Of a stretch of 34,221 bases of DNA, positions 9,113 to 15,431 are shown in pieces. A program made the position numbers and the translations under genes. Below the pieces are notes generated by a model. It made no database searches and had not been told where the DNA came from. It worked only from the letters and a program-made list of their open reading frames with translations. Source of the stretch: a virus. Each line of letters opens with the position of its first letter. Positions within the stretch are counted from its first letter, which is position 1. The stretch lies in the IMG/VR virus record IMGVR_UViG_3300030060_007172, positions 1-34,221 of that record. One strand, written 5' to 3'.

Positions 9113-10987
9113 ATGAGTAATGGATTACAATTAACATTAACCTTTAAAAAATCTATGTGGAATACTCCTAATGAATACAAAGATTTATCTCAATACAAAG
9201 AAATCGCAATTGATTTAGAAACTAAAGATGATGGTATAAATCAAAAACTGGGGGCTGGTTGGGCTTTAGGAAAAGGAGAAATTGTGGGTTTTGCAGTGGC
9301 AGTAGAGGGTTGGAAAGGTTATTTTCCTTTTGGCCATCTTGGTGGTGGTAATATGATACCTGAACAAGTAAAAAAATATATGAAAGATATTTGTGCTTTA
9401 CCATCTACTAAAATTTTTCATAACGCTCAATACGATGTAGGTTGGTTAGAAGCATCTGGAATCACGGTCAACGGACCTATTGTTGATACTATGATAGCAG
9501 CTGCACTTATAGATGAGAATAGATTTTCATATTCTTTAAATGCATTATCAGTGGATTATTTAAATGAAATTAAAGCAGAGACAGAATTAAGAGAAGCTGC
9601 TGCAGCACATGGGATAGATCCTAAAGCAGAGATGTGGAAATTACCAGCTGAACATGTTGGTTATTATGCAGAACAGGATGCAGAGCTAACTTTAAAATTA
9701 TGGCAAAGATTTAAACAAGAAATTGCCACACAAAGCTTAACTACTGTTTGGGAAATGGAGCAGCAATTGCTTCCGATGTTGATAAAGATGCGTCAACGAG
9801 GAGTGAAAGTACAAGTGGAAAAAGCTGCAGAATTACAAAAAGAAATGAAGAGCCAAGAAAAAGAAATACTAATGGCCATAAAAAAAGAATCAGGAATAGA
9901 AGTAGACATTTGGGCATCACGCCAGATTGCCAAAGCTTTTGACAAACTAAAGTTAGACTACCCAAGAACTGAAAAAACAAAAGAACCTTCCTTCACTCAA
10001 AATTGGTTGATTAATAATAAAAATAAAATAGCACAACTAATTGTAAGTGCAAGAGAGATAAATAAATTTCATGGAACTTTTCTATCTTCAATTATGAAGT
10101 ATCAAGTTAATGGAAGAATTCATGGTGAGATAAATCAATTAAGAGGAGATAATGGTGGTACAGTTTCTGGGAGATTATCTATGAGCAATCCAAATTTACA
10201 ACAAGTACCTGCCAGAAATAAAGATTTTGGTCCAAAGATTCGTAGCCTATTTATACCAGAGGAGGGATACAAGTGGGGTAGTTTTGATTACTCACAACAA
10301 GAACCAAGAATGACAGTCCATTATGCAGCATCAATTGGTGATGGTTATGAAGGCTCAAATGAATTAGTAGAAGCTTATCAAAATGCAAGTGCAGATTTTC
10401 ATCAAACAGTAGCAGATTTAGTTGGTATAGAAAGAACTCAAGCTAAAACTATTGGATTAGGTTTAATGTATGGTATGGGTAAAAATAAATTAGCAATATC
10501 ATTAGGGGTATCTAAACAAGAAGCAGATGAGTTAATTATAAAATATAATAAAAAAGTACCCTTTGTAAAAAAATTATCAGATAGATGTAAGTATGCAGCA
10601 GATGAGAAAGGAGTTATTAGAACTAAAAAAGGTAGAAAGTGTAGATTTGACATGTGGGAAACAAGAGATTTTGGTTTACATATTGCAGAAAAATATGAAG
10701 ATGCAGTAGCTAAATATGGCAAAGATAATATAAAAAGAGCTTACACATACAAAGCTTTAAATAGATTAATTCAAGGTTCCTCTGCAGATCAAACTAAACA
10801 ATCTATGTTGGATTGTTATAAGGCAGGTCATCTACCTATGTTACAGATACATGATGAATTATGTTTTAATATTAAAAATGAATCTCATGCAAAAGAGATA
10901 CAAAAAATTATGCAGAACGCAATAGAATTTAAAGTACCTAGTGTTGTCGATTTTGGTCTAGGTAAGAGTTGGGGTGATGCTAAATAA
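9113..10987 (+). CDS. Family A DNA polymerase with 3'-5' exonuclease domain
   Basis: 624 residues. The exonuclease domain shows AIDLETK (Asp34, Glu36), FHNAQYDVGWL and YYAEQDAELT. The polymerase domain has a GRLSMSNPNLQQVP segment, motif A FDYSQQEPR (Asp392), the O-helix motif B from Arg441 to Gly454 (Lys445, Tyr453) and motif C QIHDELCF (His580, Asp581, Glu582). Residue Leu449 aligns with E. coli Pol I Phe762, a variant known from marine virus polymerases and associated with altered nucleotide discrimination. No 5'-3' exonuclease domain is present. This is the replicative polymerase. It follows the zinc-ribbon gene without a gap and is overlapped by a homing-endonuclease gene. Confidence 0.96.
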   Translation: MSNGLQLTLTFKKSMWNTPNEYKDLSQYKEIAIDLETKDDGINQKLGAGWALGKGEIVGFAVAVEGWKGYFPFGHLGGGNMIPEQVKKYMKDICALPSTKIFHNAQYDVGWLEASGITVNGPIVDTMIAAALIDENRFSYSLNALSVDYLNEIKAETELREAAAAHGIDPKAEMWKLPAEHVGYYAEQDAELTLKLWQRFKQEIATQSLTTVWEMEQQLLPMLIKMRQRGVKVQVEKAAELQKEMKSQEKEILMAIKKESGIEVDIWASRQIAKAFDKLKLDYPRTEKTKEPSFTQNWLINNKNKIAQLIVSAREINKFHGTFLSSIMKYQVNGRIHGEINQLRGDNGGTVSGRLSMSNPNLQQVPARNKDFGPKIRSLFIPEEGYKWGSFDYSQQEPRMTVHYAASIGDGYEGSNELVEAYQNASADFHQTVADLVGIERTQAKTIGLGLMYGMGKNKLAISLGVSKQEADELIIKYNKKVPFVKKLSDRCKYAADEKGVIRTKKGRKCRFDMWETRDFGLHIAEKYEDAVAKYGKDNIKRAYTYKALNRLIQGSSADQTKQSMLDCYKAGHLPMLQIHDELCFNIKNESHAKEIQKIMQNAIEFKVPSVVDFGLGKSWGDAK

Positions 10988-11408
10988 AAAAAATTTACCA
11001 CATGATAATCAAGATTTAATTGGATATGCTGCAGGTTTATTTGATGGTGAAGGTAATATAAATTATGCACAATATAAATGTAAAAAAGTTAATGGTAAAA
11101 TTTATATGAAATGGAATGTGGCAATGGAGATAGCCATGACAGATTTAGATTGCATCAAAAATTTTTATGATATTGTAAAAGTAGGATCTATACATTTTAA
11201 ACCTGTGCCCAAAACTTCAATGGGTAAAAAAGATCAATGGAGATGGAGATGTTCTCATCAAAAAGCATTACATCTTGCTAAATTATTTATACCTTATTCA
11301 GTGAGTAAAAGAAAAAAATTACTTTTAATAATAAATCATTATGAATTTAAAAAGCCGACAGATGCCCTAGGTAAAAAGTTTCCTTTTTTAAAACTTAAGA
11401 AAAATTAA
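10977..11408 (+). CDS. Free-standing LAGLIDADG homing endonuclease
   Basis: 143 residues from ATG 10977 (GTG at 10974 is an alternative). Residues 17-26, YAAGLFDGEG, form the LAGLIDADG helix with the catalytic acidic residue; the rest (basic strands, QWRWRCSHQKAL, then KRKKLLLI) fits one LAGLIDADG domain, so it would act as a dimer. The start lies inside the last 11 bases of the polymerase gene. No intron is visible in the polymerase, so it is a free-standing element that may cut polymerase genes of competing phages. Its codons look like its neighbours'. Confidence 0.82.
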   Translation: MLNKKNLPHDNQDLIGYAAGLFDGEGNINYAQYKCKKVNGKIYMKWNVAMEIAMTDLDCIKNFYDIVKVGSIHFKPVPKTSMGKKDQWRWRCSHQKALHLAKLFIPYSVSKRKKLLLIINHYEFKKPTDALGKKFPFLKLKKN

Positions 11409-11587
11409 CCAGTTGCAGCTAAAGTTTCTTGTACATCTTGATATTTAATCGCATTTCTTTTCGACTTAATATCACTTTCTGTTCGAAGCATATCAACTGT
11501 ACAAAGACCTTTTGTCATAAGATCAGTTGACCACTTACTTTCAAGTTGTTGTAATTCTTTTAACAACTTTATTTTTTCAGGACTCAT
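11405..11587 (-). CDS. Small helical protein, last gene of the minus-strand operon
   Basis: 60 residues, Lys/Glu/Leu-rich; the first 20 residues and the middle could form short helices or a coiled coil. One Cys. It overlaps the preceding minus-strand gene by four bases (ATGA) and its stop overlaps the convergent endonuclease gene. No family recognised. Confidence 0.6.
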   Translation of the reverse strand: MSPEKIKLLKELQQLESKWSTDLMTKGLCTVDMLRTESDIKSKRNAIKYQDVQETLAATG

Positions 11588-11769
11588 TTTAGTTCCTCAT
11601 AAGTTATGTGAACCCTAGTATTACCGGTGAAACCATCTTGTATTATTTCAACCTTACCCTGGTCCACTTGTTCTGACAGATTTAATATCGCTTCATTACA
11701 GTTTGCAGCTTCAACAACATGGTCTAATTGCTGCCCTCCCATACTAGCTCTGATACGATAAGCTGTCAT
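11584..11769 (-). CDS. Small hypothetical protein in minus-strand operon
   Basis: 61 residues with a beta-alpha-beta-like pattern (YRIRASMGG, then a helix with NCNEAILNLSEQ, then VEIIQDG). The pattern recalls small phage proteins with one compact alpha/beta unit, but I do not recognise a family. ATGA overlaps on both sides indicate translational coupling. Confidence 0.6.
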   Translation of the reverse strand: MTAYRIRASMGGQQLDHVVEAANCNEAILNLSEQVDQGKVEIIQDGFTGNTRVHITYEELK

Positions 11770-12026
11770 AAGACATTATAAGATATATCAAAGGAATGGT
11801 CAACATTATACCCTTCAGAATCTATTGCCATGCATTGCACTCTATACTCATCCATAAAACCCCCTAATTCTTCAATTTTATCTTTGTGCTTTCTACCTAT
11901 AGCATAAGCTTGTTCTTTGCATGTTACTGCATCTGGGACATTCATATCCATATATTGTGTGCATTGAGTACCAACGTCATGAAAATTCCAACATATGGTA
12001 CCTAATAAAATATATTTTAAGATCAT
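11766..12026 (-). CDS. Small Cys-containing protein with signal-like N-terminus
   Basis: 86 residues. Residues 1-12 are hydrophobic (ILKYILLGTICW). Four Cys (12, 22, 36, 65) could form disulfides outside the cytoplasm. It shares with the upstream gene a pattern of hydrophobic start, an early Cys, an aromatic segment, a TC pair, an A/Y-rich helix and a late Cys, so the two may be diverged copies. No lipobox is seen. Possible role at the cell envelope; no named family. Confidence 0.6.
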   Translation of the reverse strand: MILKYILLGTICWNFHDVGTQCTQYMDMNVPDAVTCKEQAYAIGRKHKDKIEELGGFMDEYRVQCMAIDSEGYNVDHSFDISYNVL

Positions 12027-12235
12027 ATAGTATCTATTTTTCTACAAGCAAAAGTTGAGAAAATTCCAATTTTATTAACTTTATCATTACCTATTTCCTC
12101 AATCTTTTCAATTGCTTTTTTATATCCACTTATTTGACATGTGTATAAATCATCATATATCTGTGGAAATGTGTACGGTGCTACACAGGTATTATCCATC
12201 ATTGAACAGAGTGTAATAGTTAATAAATATTTCAT
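12023..12235 (-). CDS. Small Cys-containing protein with signal-like N-terminus, first gene of operon
   Basis: 70 residues: hydrophobic start (MKYLLTITLC), Cys at 10, 17, 33 and 64, a helix rich in Lys/Glu, and a late Cys. The layout parallels the downstream 86-residue protein. It overlaps that gene by four bases (ATGA). Upstream on the minus strand a ten-codon ORF beginning ATGGGA ends in a TGA that overlaps this ATG, so a coupled leader peptide is possible. Confidence 0.6.
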   Translation of the reverse strand: MKYLLTITLCSMMDNTCVAPYTFPQIYDDLYTCQISGYKKAIEKIEEIGNDKVNKIGIFSTFACRKIDTI

Positions 12236-12242
12236 AATTTTA

Positions 12243-12271
12243 TTGACTTAACTTTATCTCCCATATATGTA
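12243..12271 (+). promoter_or_regulatory. Promoter for 12279 gene, overlapping a repeated operator-like box
   Basis: TTGACT (12243-12248), 17-base spacer, TATGTA (12266-12271), then seven bases and the ATG at 12279, so the message should be leaderless. The box TCCCAT-N5-TAAGAT at 12259-12275 overlaps the -10 element and recurs in other promoters of the window. On the other strand the same box lies upstream of the minus-strand operon. Confidence 0.6.
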
Positions 12272-12278
12272 AGATTTC

Positions 12279-12569
12279 ATGAAAAACAAAAAAAGTAAAA
12301 GTCTTATACTAGATAATATCATTACTGAAGTCGATGAACAATTGGGTCTTATTCCCTCACATGATTTTGATGGAAGCCCGATTGAGGACTCTCTTCATAT
12401 GGATATGTATGTAGATTCTATAACAGGTATACATTTTATTGATAGTTTAGGTAGAAAACACTATCCATTTAATAAAACTGTTGCGACATATTTGGTAGAA
12501 GATGAGTTAGAATGTCGATTAAATGAACCCACAATGGAGGATATAAATGTCAATAAAGAAAACAATTAA
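12279..12569 (+). CDS. Hypothetical acidic protein
   Basis: 96 residues, acidic overall, with a Lys-rich first eight residues. No motif recognised. It is the first gene after a sigma70-like promoter and has no Shine-Dalgarno, in keeping with a leaderless start. Its end overlaps the next gene by 23 bases. Confidence 0.7.
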   Translation: MKNKKSKSLILDNIITEVDEQLGLIPSHDFDGSPIEDSLHMDMYVDSITGIHFIDSLGRKHYPFNKTVATYLVEDELECRLNEPTMEDINVNKENN

Positions 12570-12825
12570 ATTTACAACTGGTAGTATAACATTACCACCA
12601 ACAAGTAGTTCTCATGTAACATACCCACCAACAAGTGTTTTACCACTAGGAGAACAACCTGAAGGTAATTTAGATTCATTAAATAAATTAGAAGAAGCTA
12701 TGAAAAAATTGTTTAAAACTATGGATACGTTAAAAGAAAATTTAAATAAACTAACTGAAGAAAATCAAAGATTAAAAGACGCTTTAGGTATAACAGAAAA
12801 TATGGAGGAAAAAAATGAACATTAA
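12547..12825 (+). CDS. Hypothetical coiled-coil protein
   Basis: 92 residues, GGAGG ribosome site before the ATG. The N-terminal 35 residues are Thr/Ser/Pro-rich with a repeated PPTS; residues 43-80 are a Leu-heptad coiled coil (KLEEAMKKLFKTMDTLKE and onwards). It overlaps the next gene by 11 bases. It probably oligomerises; function unknown. Confidence 0.7.
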   Translation: MSIKKTIKFTTGSITLPPTSSSHVTYPPTSVLPLGEQPEGNLDSLNKLEEAMKKLFKTMDTLKENLNKLTEENQRLKDALGITENMEEKNEH

Positions 12826-13036
12826 TAAATGGAAATCTGTTGCAATAAAAAAATACGATTACGATTTACTTAAGGGTCTTTGTAAAAACAAGTTTAGGGC
12901 TCCTGGTGCAATGATATCAAAAATATTAAGTGATTATGTAGATCATCAAGCAAGGAAGTTAAAAGTTCCTAATGCTGCATATAGAACAAAACTTATAAAT
13001 GGAGCTGCAGATGGATCCAAAAAAAATAAAGGGTAA
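12815..13036 (+). CDS. Ribbon-helix-helix-like small protein
   Basis: 73 residues, strong ATGGAGGA site upstream. WKSVAIKKYDYDLLKGLC followed by a helix with MISKILSDYVDH fits the strand-helix-helix plan of ribbon-helix-helix DNA-binding proteins. It could be a transcription regulator of the neighbouring promoters. The tail is basic. The family is suggested by pattern only. Confidence 0.6.
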   Translation: MNINKWKSVAIKKYDYDLLKGLCKNKFRAPGAMISKILSDYVDHQARKLKVPNAAYRTKLINGAADGSKKNKG

Positions 13037-13205
13037 AGAATTTTTTACCATAGAAGTTGATTTAGATAAAAACAATATAACATTATTTTTAAATGGAGAA
13101 TTAAGAAATAAAATCCATACAGTTAAAGCAGAACCTTTATTTGATCGAATGTTAAAAATCGCAAAACAAAAATTTTTAAAAATGCGAGATTATATTGAAC
13201 AGTAA
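13011..13205 (+). CDS. Hypothetical small basic protein
   Basis: 64 residues from ATG 13011, which has GGAG about seven bases upstream; ATG 12999 would add four residues. Predicted strands (FFTIEVDLDKNNITLFLNG) then a Lys-rich helix. Overlaps both neighbours. No known family. Confidence 0.6.
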   Translation: MDPKKIKGKEFFTIEVDLDKNNITLFLNGELRNKIHTVKAEPLFDRMLKIAKQKFLKMRDYIEQ

Positions 13206-14268
13206 ACTTAAAGTATTAGATTTATTTAGTGGGATTGGAGGTTTTAGTTTAGGTCTTCACTCCACTGGTATATTTGATACAGTAAAGTTTGTAGAGTTTG
13301 ATAAATTTTGTCAGAAAGTTTTACAAAAAAATTTTTCAGGCATACCAATAGAAGGAGATATAAGAAATGTCAAAGGACAAGAATTTGAAGCAGATGTCAT
13401 TACTGGAGGATTCCCATGTCAACCATTCAGTGTTGCAGGAAAACAAAAAGGAACAAACGACAATAGATATCTCTGGCCAGAAATGTTTAGACTCATTAAA
13501 GAAATTAAACCAGAATTCGTTATTGGGGAGAATGTGCAAGGCCTTATTAACCTCCAAGACGGCATGGTACTCCGACAGGTGCAAGACCAATTGGAAGGTG
13601 AAGGTTTCGAAGTCCAATGTTTCCTTATTCCAGCTTCAGGCATCGGTGCATGGCACCAAAGGAATAGAGTCTGGATTGTGGCTCACTCCAAGCACAATGG
13701 ATATCTCTCAGCGGAGTCCAGAAGCAATGCAGAAAAGAATAGCAATGAGAGAAAAAATAGGGAGGAAATCATTACCACCAGGCAGTCTATCGGAACAAGT
13801 ACAAACAGGAAAACCAATAAAAGATATGAGAGAAGCAATGGATATGAAGATGTATCCAACACCAACATTAGACGATGGCAAGAATGTAAATCCAAGTCCA
13901 AAGAGAAGAATGACATTAGCGAAACATGTGAAGATGTATCCAACACCATCAGCAAGTTGTCAGATGGATGTGGTAGCACCACCAGAGACAGTGGAAAAGA
14001 ATTCATCAGGTTGGAGTGTAAAGAGGGTTGGCACTGGAACCAAGTTCGGAGCGAAGTTGAACGATGTAGTGAACAAGGTCAGTCAACCAATCAAACCTGG
14101 TGGGAGATTGAATCCAACCTTTGTGGAGTTCCTGATGGGATTTCCTATGGATTGGACAAAAATAGAACCAACAGAATAAAAAGTCTTGGTAATGCAATTG
14201 TTCCTCAATGTGCAAGAATATTAGGTTTAGCAATAAAAAAAGTTTTAGAAGAGGAGGAAAGACAATGA
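13195..14268 (+). CDS. dcm: DNA (cytosine-5) methyltransferase
   Basis: 357 residues from a TTG start inside the previous gene's end; no closer ATG exists and motif I begins at residue 7. Motif I LDLFSGIGGF, motif II region VEFD, motif III EGDI, catalytic motif IV GGFPCQPFS (Cys75), motif VI GENVQGL, motif VIII RNRVWIVAHS, and C-terminal motifs IX/X with SLGNAIVPQ. It methylates cytosine in phage DNA, probably against host restriction. No cognate endonuclease is beside it. Between motif VIII and motif IX (about 13690-14130) the protein is an unusual Ser/Asn/Arg/Lys-rich stretch with C-ending codons, unlike the rest of the gene; the +1 frame there looks better coding (see nested entry). The extreme 3' end returns to normal codon usage. 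Confidence 0.92.
   Translation: MNSKLKVLDLFSGIGGFSLGLHSTGIFDTVKFVEFDKFCQKVLQKNFSGIPIEGDIRNVKGQEFEADVITGGFPCQPFSVAGKQKGTNDNRYLWPEMFRLIKEIKPEFVIGENVQGLINLQDGMVLRQVQDQLEGEGFEVQCFLIPASGIGAWHQRNRVWIVAHSKHNGYLSAESRSNAEKNSNERKNREEIITTRQSIGTSTNRKTNKRYERSNGYEDVSNTNIRRWQECKSKSKEKNDISETCEDVSNTISKLSDGCGSTTRDSGKEFIRLECKEGWHWNQVRSEVERCSEQGQSTNQTWWEIESNLCGVPDGISYGLDKNRTNRIKSLGNAIVPQCARILGLAIKKVLEEEERQ
13367..14179 (+). CDS. Nested +1 frame ORF inside the methyltransferase gene, possible overprinted gene
   Basis: 270 codons without a stop, fully inside the methyltransferase gene. The ATG has AAGGAG at 13352-13357, nine bases upstream. Over about 13690-14130 this frame uses A/T-ending codons (CCA, ACA, AGA, GAA, TTA) typical of the window, whereas the methyltransferase frame does not. 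The protein carries a TNWK segment, repeats MYPTPT and MYPTPS, and a C-terminus GGRLNPTFVEFLMGFP then DWTKIEPTE. From memory, similar PTPT and LNP-WVE-LMG-P-W proteins are common in phage and bacterial databases, so the frame seems conserved. No function is known to me. It could be a real overlapping gene, part of a frameshift product, or an unusual by-product of the methyltransferase sequence. Confidence 0.55.
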   Translation: MSKDKNLKQMSLLEDSHVNHSVLQENKKEQTTIDISGQKCLDSLKKLNQNSLLGRMCKALLTSKTAWYSDRCKTNWKVKVSKSNVSLFQLQASVHGTKGIESGLWLTPSTMDISQRSPEAMQKRIAMREKIGRKSLPPGSLSEQVQTGKPIKDMREAMDMKMYPTPTLDDGKNVNPSPKRRMTLAKHVKMYPTPSASCQMDVVAPPETVEKNSSGWSVKRVGTGTKFGAKLNDVVNKVSQPIKPGGRLNPTFVEFLMGFPMDWTKIEPTE

Positions 14269-14363
14269 CGTTAGGATTTGGTTTAGGTATGTTTACTTAT
14301 AATTTTGTTTGTTTATTAATAGGTTTATTAATTATTTTTTATATAATAAATAAAATTAAATGA
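14265..14363 (+). CDS. 32-residue membrane peptide
   Basis: ATG overlaps the methyltransferase stop (ATGA) and is preceded by GAGGAGG, one of the best ribosome sites in the window. The peptide is almost wholly hydrophobic (MTLGFGLGMF, then a Leu/Ile run) with a basic NKIK end, so it is a single-span membrane peptide with a cytoplasmic tail. Stop overlaps the next ATG. Role unknown; could modulate the host membrane or a host membrane protein. Confidence 0.6.
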   Translation: MTLGFGLGMFTYNFVCLLIGLLIIFYIINKIK

Positions 14364-14449
14364 CCTTTTTAATATGTGTCACTATAATTTTTGTAATATT
14401 TGGTTTTATTACGTTATTATTAATGATGTGGAATAAAGAGGATATCTGA
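14360..14449 (+). CDS. 29-residue membrane peptide
   Basis: Begins at an ATGA overlap with the previous peptide gene. About 23 hydrophobic residues are followed by a short WNKEDI tail. Its TGA overlaps the proposed CTG start of the kinase gene, so three genes form a chain of overlapping starts and stops. The coupling supports translation. Confidence 0.55.
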   Translation: MTFLICVTIIFVIFGFITLLLMMWNKEDI

Positions 14450-14853
14450 AGATTATATTAATAATGGGCTTACCAGGTTCAGGTAAAACTACTTTAGCAA
14501 CTCATTTAGTCCCACAACTAAAAGCAAAATGGCTTAATGCAGATGATGTACGCAAAGAAGCCAATGACTGGGATTTTTCTAATAAAGGTAGAGAAAAACA
14601 AGCTTTAAGAATGTGGAATATGGCCAAAAATTATAAGAATCAAGGCTTTAATGTAGTAGCAGATTTTGTTTGTCCCACCCCGAAAACAAGAATTTTATTT
14701 CCTGCAGATTATGTAATTTGGATGGATACAATAAAACAAAGTAAATTTGAGGATACTAATAAAATGTTCGTAAAACCTAAAAAATATGATCTTCATGTAG
14801 TTACGAAAAACGCAAAATTTTGGTCTACTAAAATAAAAGAATCTATAAATTAA
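14446..14853 (+). CDS. P-loop kinase of the adenylylsulfate-kinase-like phage family, probable CTG start
   Basis: 135 residues from CTG 14446; the first ATG is 14464, but it would remove the beta-strand (KIILIM) that precedes the P-loop GLPGSGKTT in this family. AGAGGA lies at 14437-14442. Further motifs: LNADDVR, NDWDFSNKGREKQA, VVADFVCPT, VIWMDTI and a FEDTN segment, all typical of phage proteins often labelled adenylylsulfate kinase. It likely phosphorylates a small molecule or nucleic acid end. A true APS substrate is uncertain because no sulfate-assimilation enzymes accompany it, although a PAPS-reductase-like gene is present at 28563. Confidence 0.78.
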   Translation: MKIILIMGLPGSGKTTLATHLVPQLKAKWLNADDVRKEANDWDFSNKGREKQALRMWNMAKNYKNQGFNVVADFVCPTPKTRILFPADYVIWMDTIKQSKFEDTNKMFVKPKKYDLHVVTKNAKFWSTKIKESIN

Positions 14854-14869
14854 ATTATATTTTTGTCGT

Positions 14870-14882
14870 GGGTTATAAACCC
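14870..14882 (+). terminator. Small hairpin after the kinase gene
   Basis: GGGTT, loop ATA, AACCC, located 17 bases after the kinase stop. Five base pairs and no following U-run, so only a weak candidate for a terminator or mRNA end. Confidence 0.25.
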
Positions 14883-14947
14883 TTGGCATTGATCCCATTA
14901 AAAATAATCATTACAATTAATACTTGCGTAAATAAAAATTTTTTTAT

Positions 14948-15160
14948 ATGAGTGTTAATAGTTACAACTACAAGAGCTGTTTAAATTGTAAAGGCAATGG
15001 GATTATACTTGCCCCATACTCTAAAAGCACTCATTCTTGTATTCATTGTAACGGATCAGGAAGCACGTCTCACGGACCGAGATCAGAATCAGAACAAACA
15101 ATGTTATTTAAAATAGCTTGGGATTTTATACATGGCAAAGAAAAAGGATGGTATCACTGA
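14948..15160 (+). CDS. Small DnaJ-type zinc-finger protein
   Basis: 70 residues. Two CxxCxGxG units, CLNCKGNG and CIHCNGSG, 21 residues apart match the DnaJ cysteine-rich zinc finger. The remainder has SHGPRSESEQ and an aromatic helix. There is no J domain, so it is a stand-alone zinc module that could bind a chaperone partner or nucleic acid. No clear Shine-Dalgarno is present. Overlaps the next gene by 29 bases. Confidence 0.7.
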   Translation: MSVNSYNYKSCLNCKGNGIILAPYSKSTHSCIHCNGSGSTSHGPRSESEQTMLFKIAWDFIHGKEKGWYH

Positions 15161-15431
15161 TTTAGCAAAGCTGTCTGTTATAGCAGCAGAGAAGCTTACG
15201 CCTTCTCAATTTAAACTTTTTCAATCAACTATTTTCGCAATGCTCAATGGAGTTCAATTCGGTTATACTGAAATGGGACCTCAATTCTTGCACGATACCA
15301 ACGATATTTACGATATTCATGCTAAACCAACCCAGAAAACTAAAACAAAAAAAGTATTAGTTAAGATAAAAAACAATAAGTCTAATGTAATAGATTTCAG
15401 CTCATATCGAACAGAAGATGTTAAAGTATGA
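15132..15431 (+). CDS. Hypothetical protein with basic C-terminal half
   Basis: 99 residues. N-terminal half helical (LAKLSVIAAEKL, then FKLFQSTIFAML); the C-terminal half is Lys/Thr-rich ending DFSSYRTEDVKV. Overlaps both neighbours; the next start is an ATGA overlap. No known family. Confidence 0.65.
   Translation: MAKKKDGITDLAKLSVIAAEKLTPSQFKLFQSTIFAMLNGVQFGYTEMGPQFLHDTNDIYDIHAKPTQKTKTKKVLVKIKNNKSNVIDFSSYRTEDVKV

Noticed and set aside
13336-14233. Several minus-strand open frames over the methyltransferase gene
   Set aside because: The sequence is depleted of stops in many frames because of dual coding; these frames are Leu/Ser-rich, lack ribosome sites and have no recognisable family, unlike the +1 frame.
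14446-14853. Phage sulfate-assimilation pathway from the APS-kinase-like and PAPS-reductase-like genes
   Set aside because: Genes are 14 kb apart, no ATP sulfurylase or sulfite reductase is present, and both families have many non-sulfur phage members.
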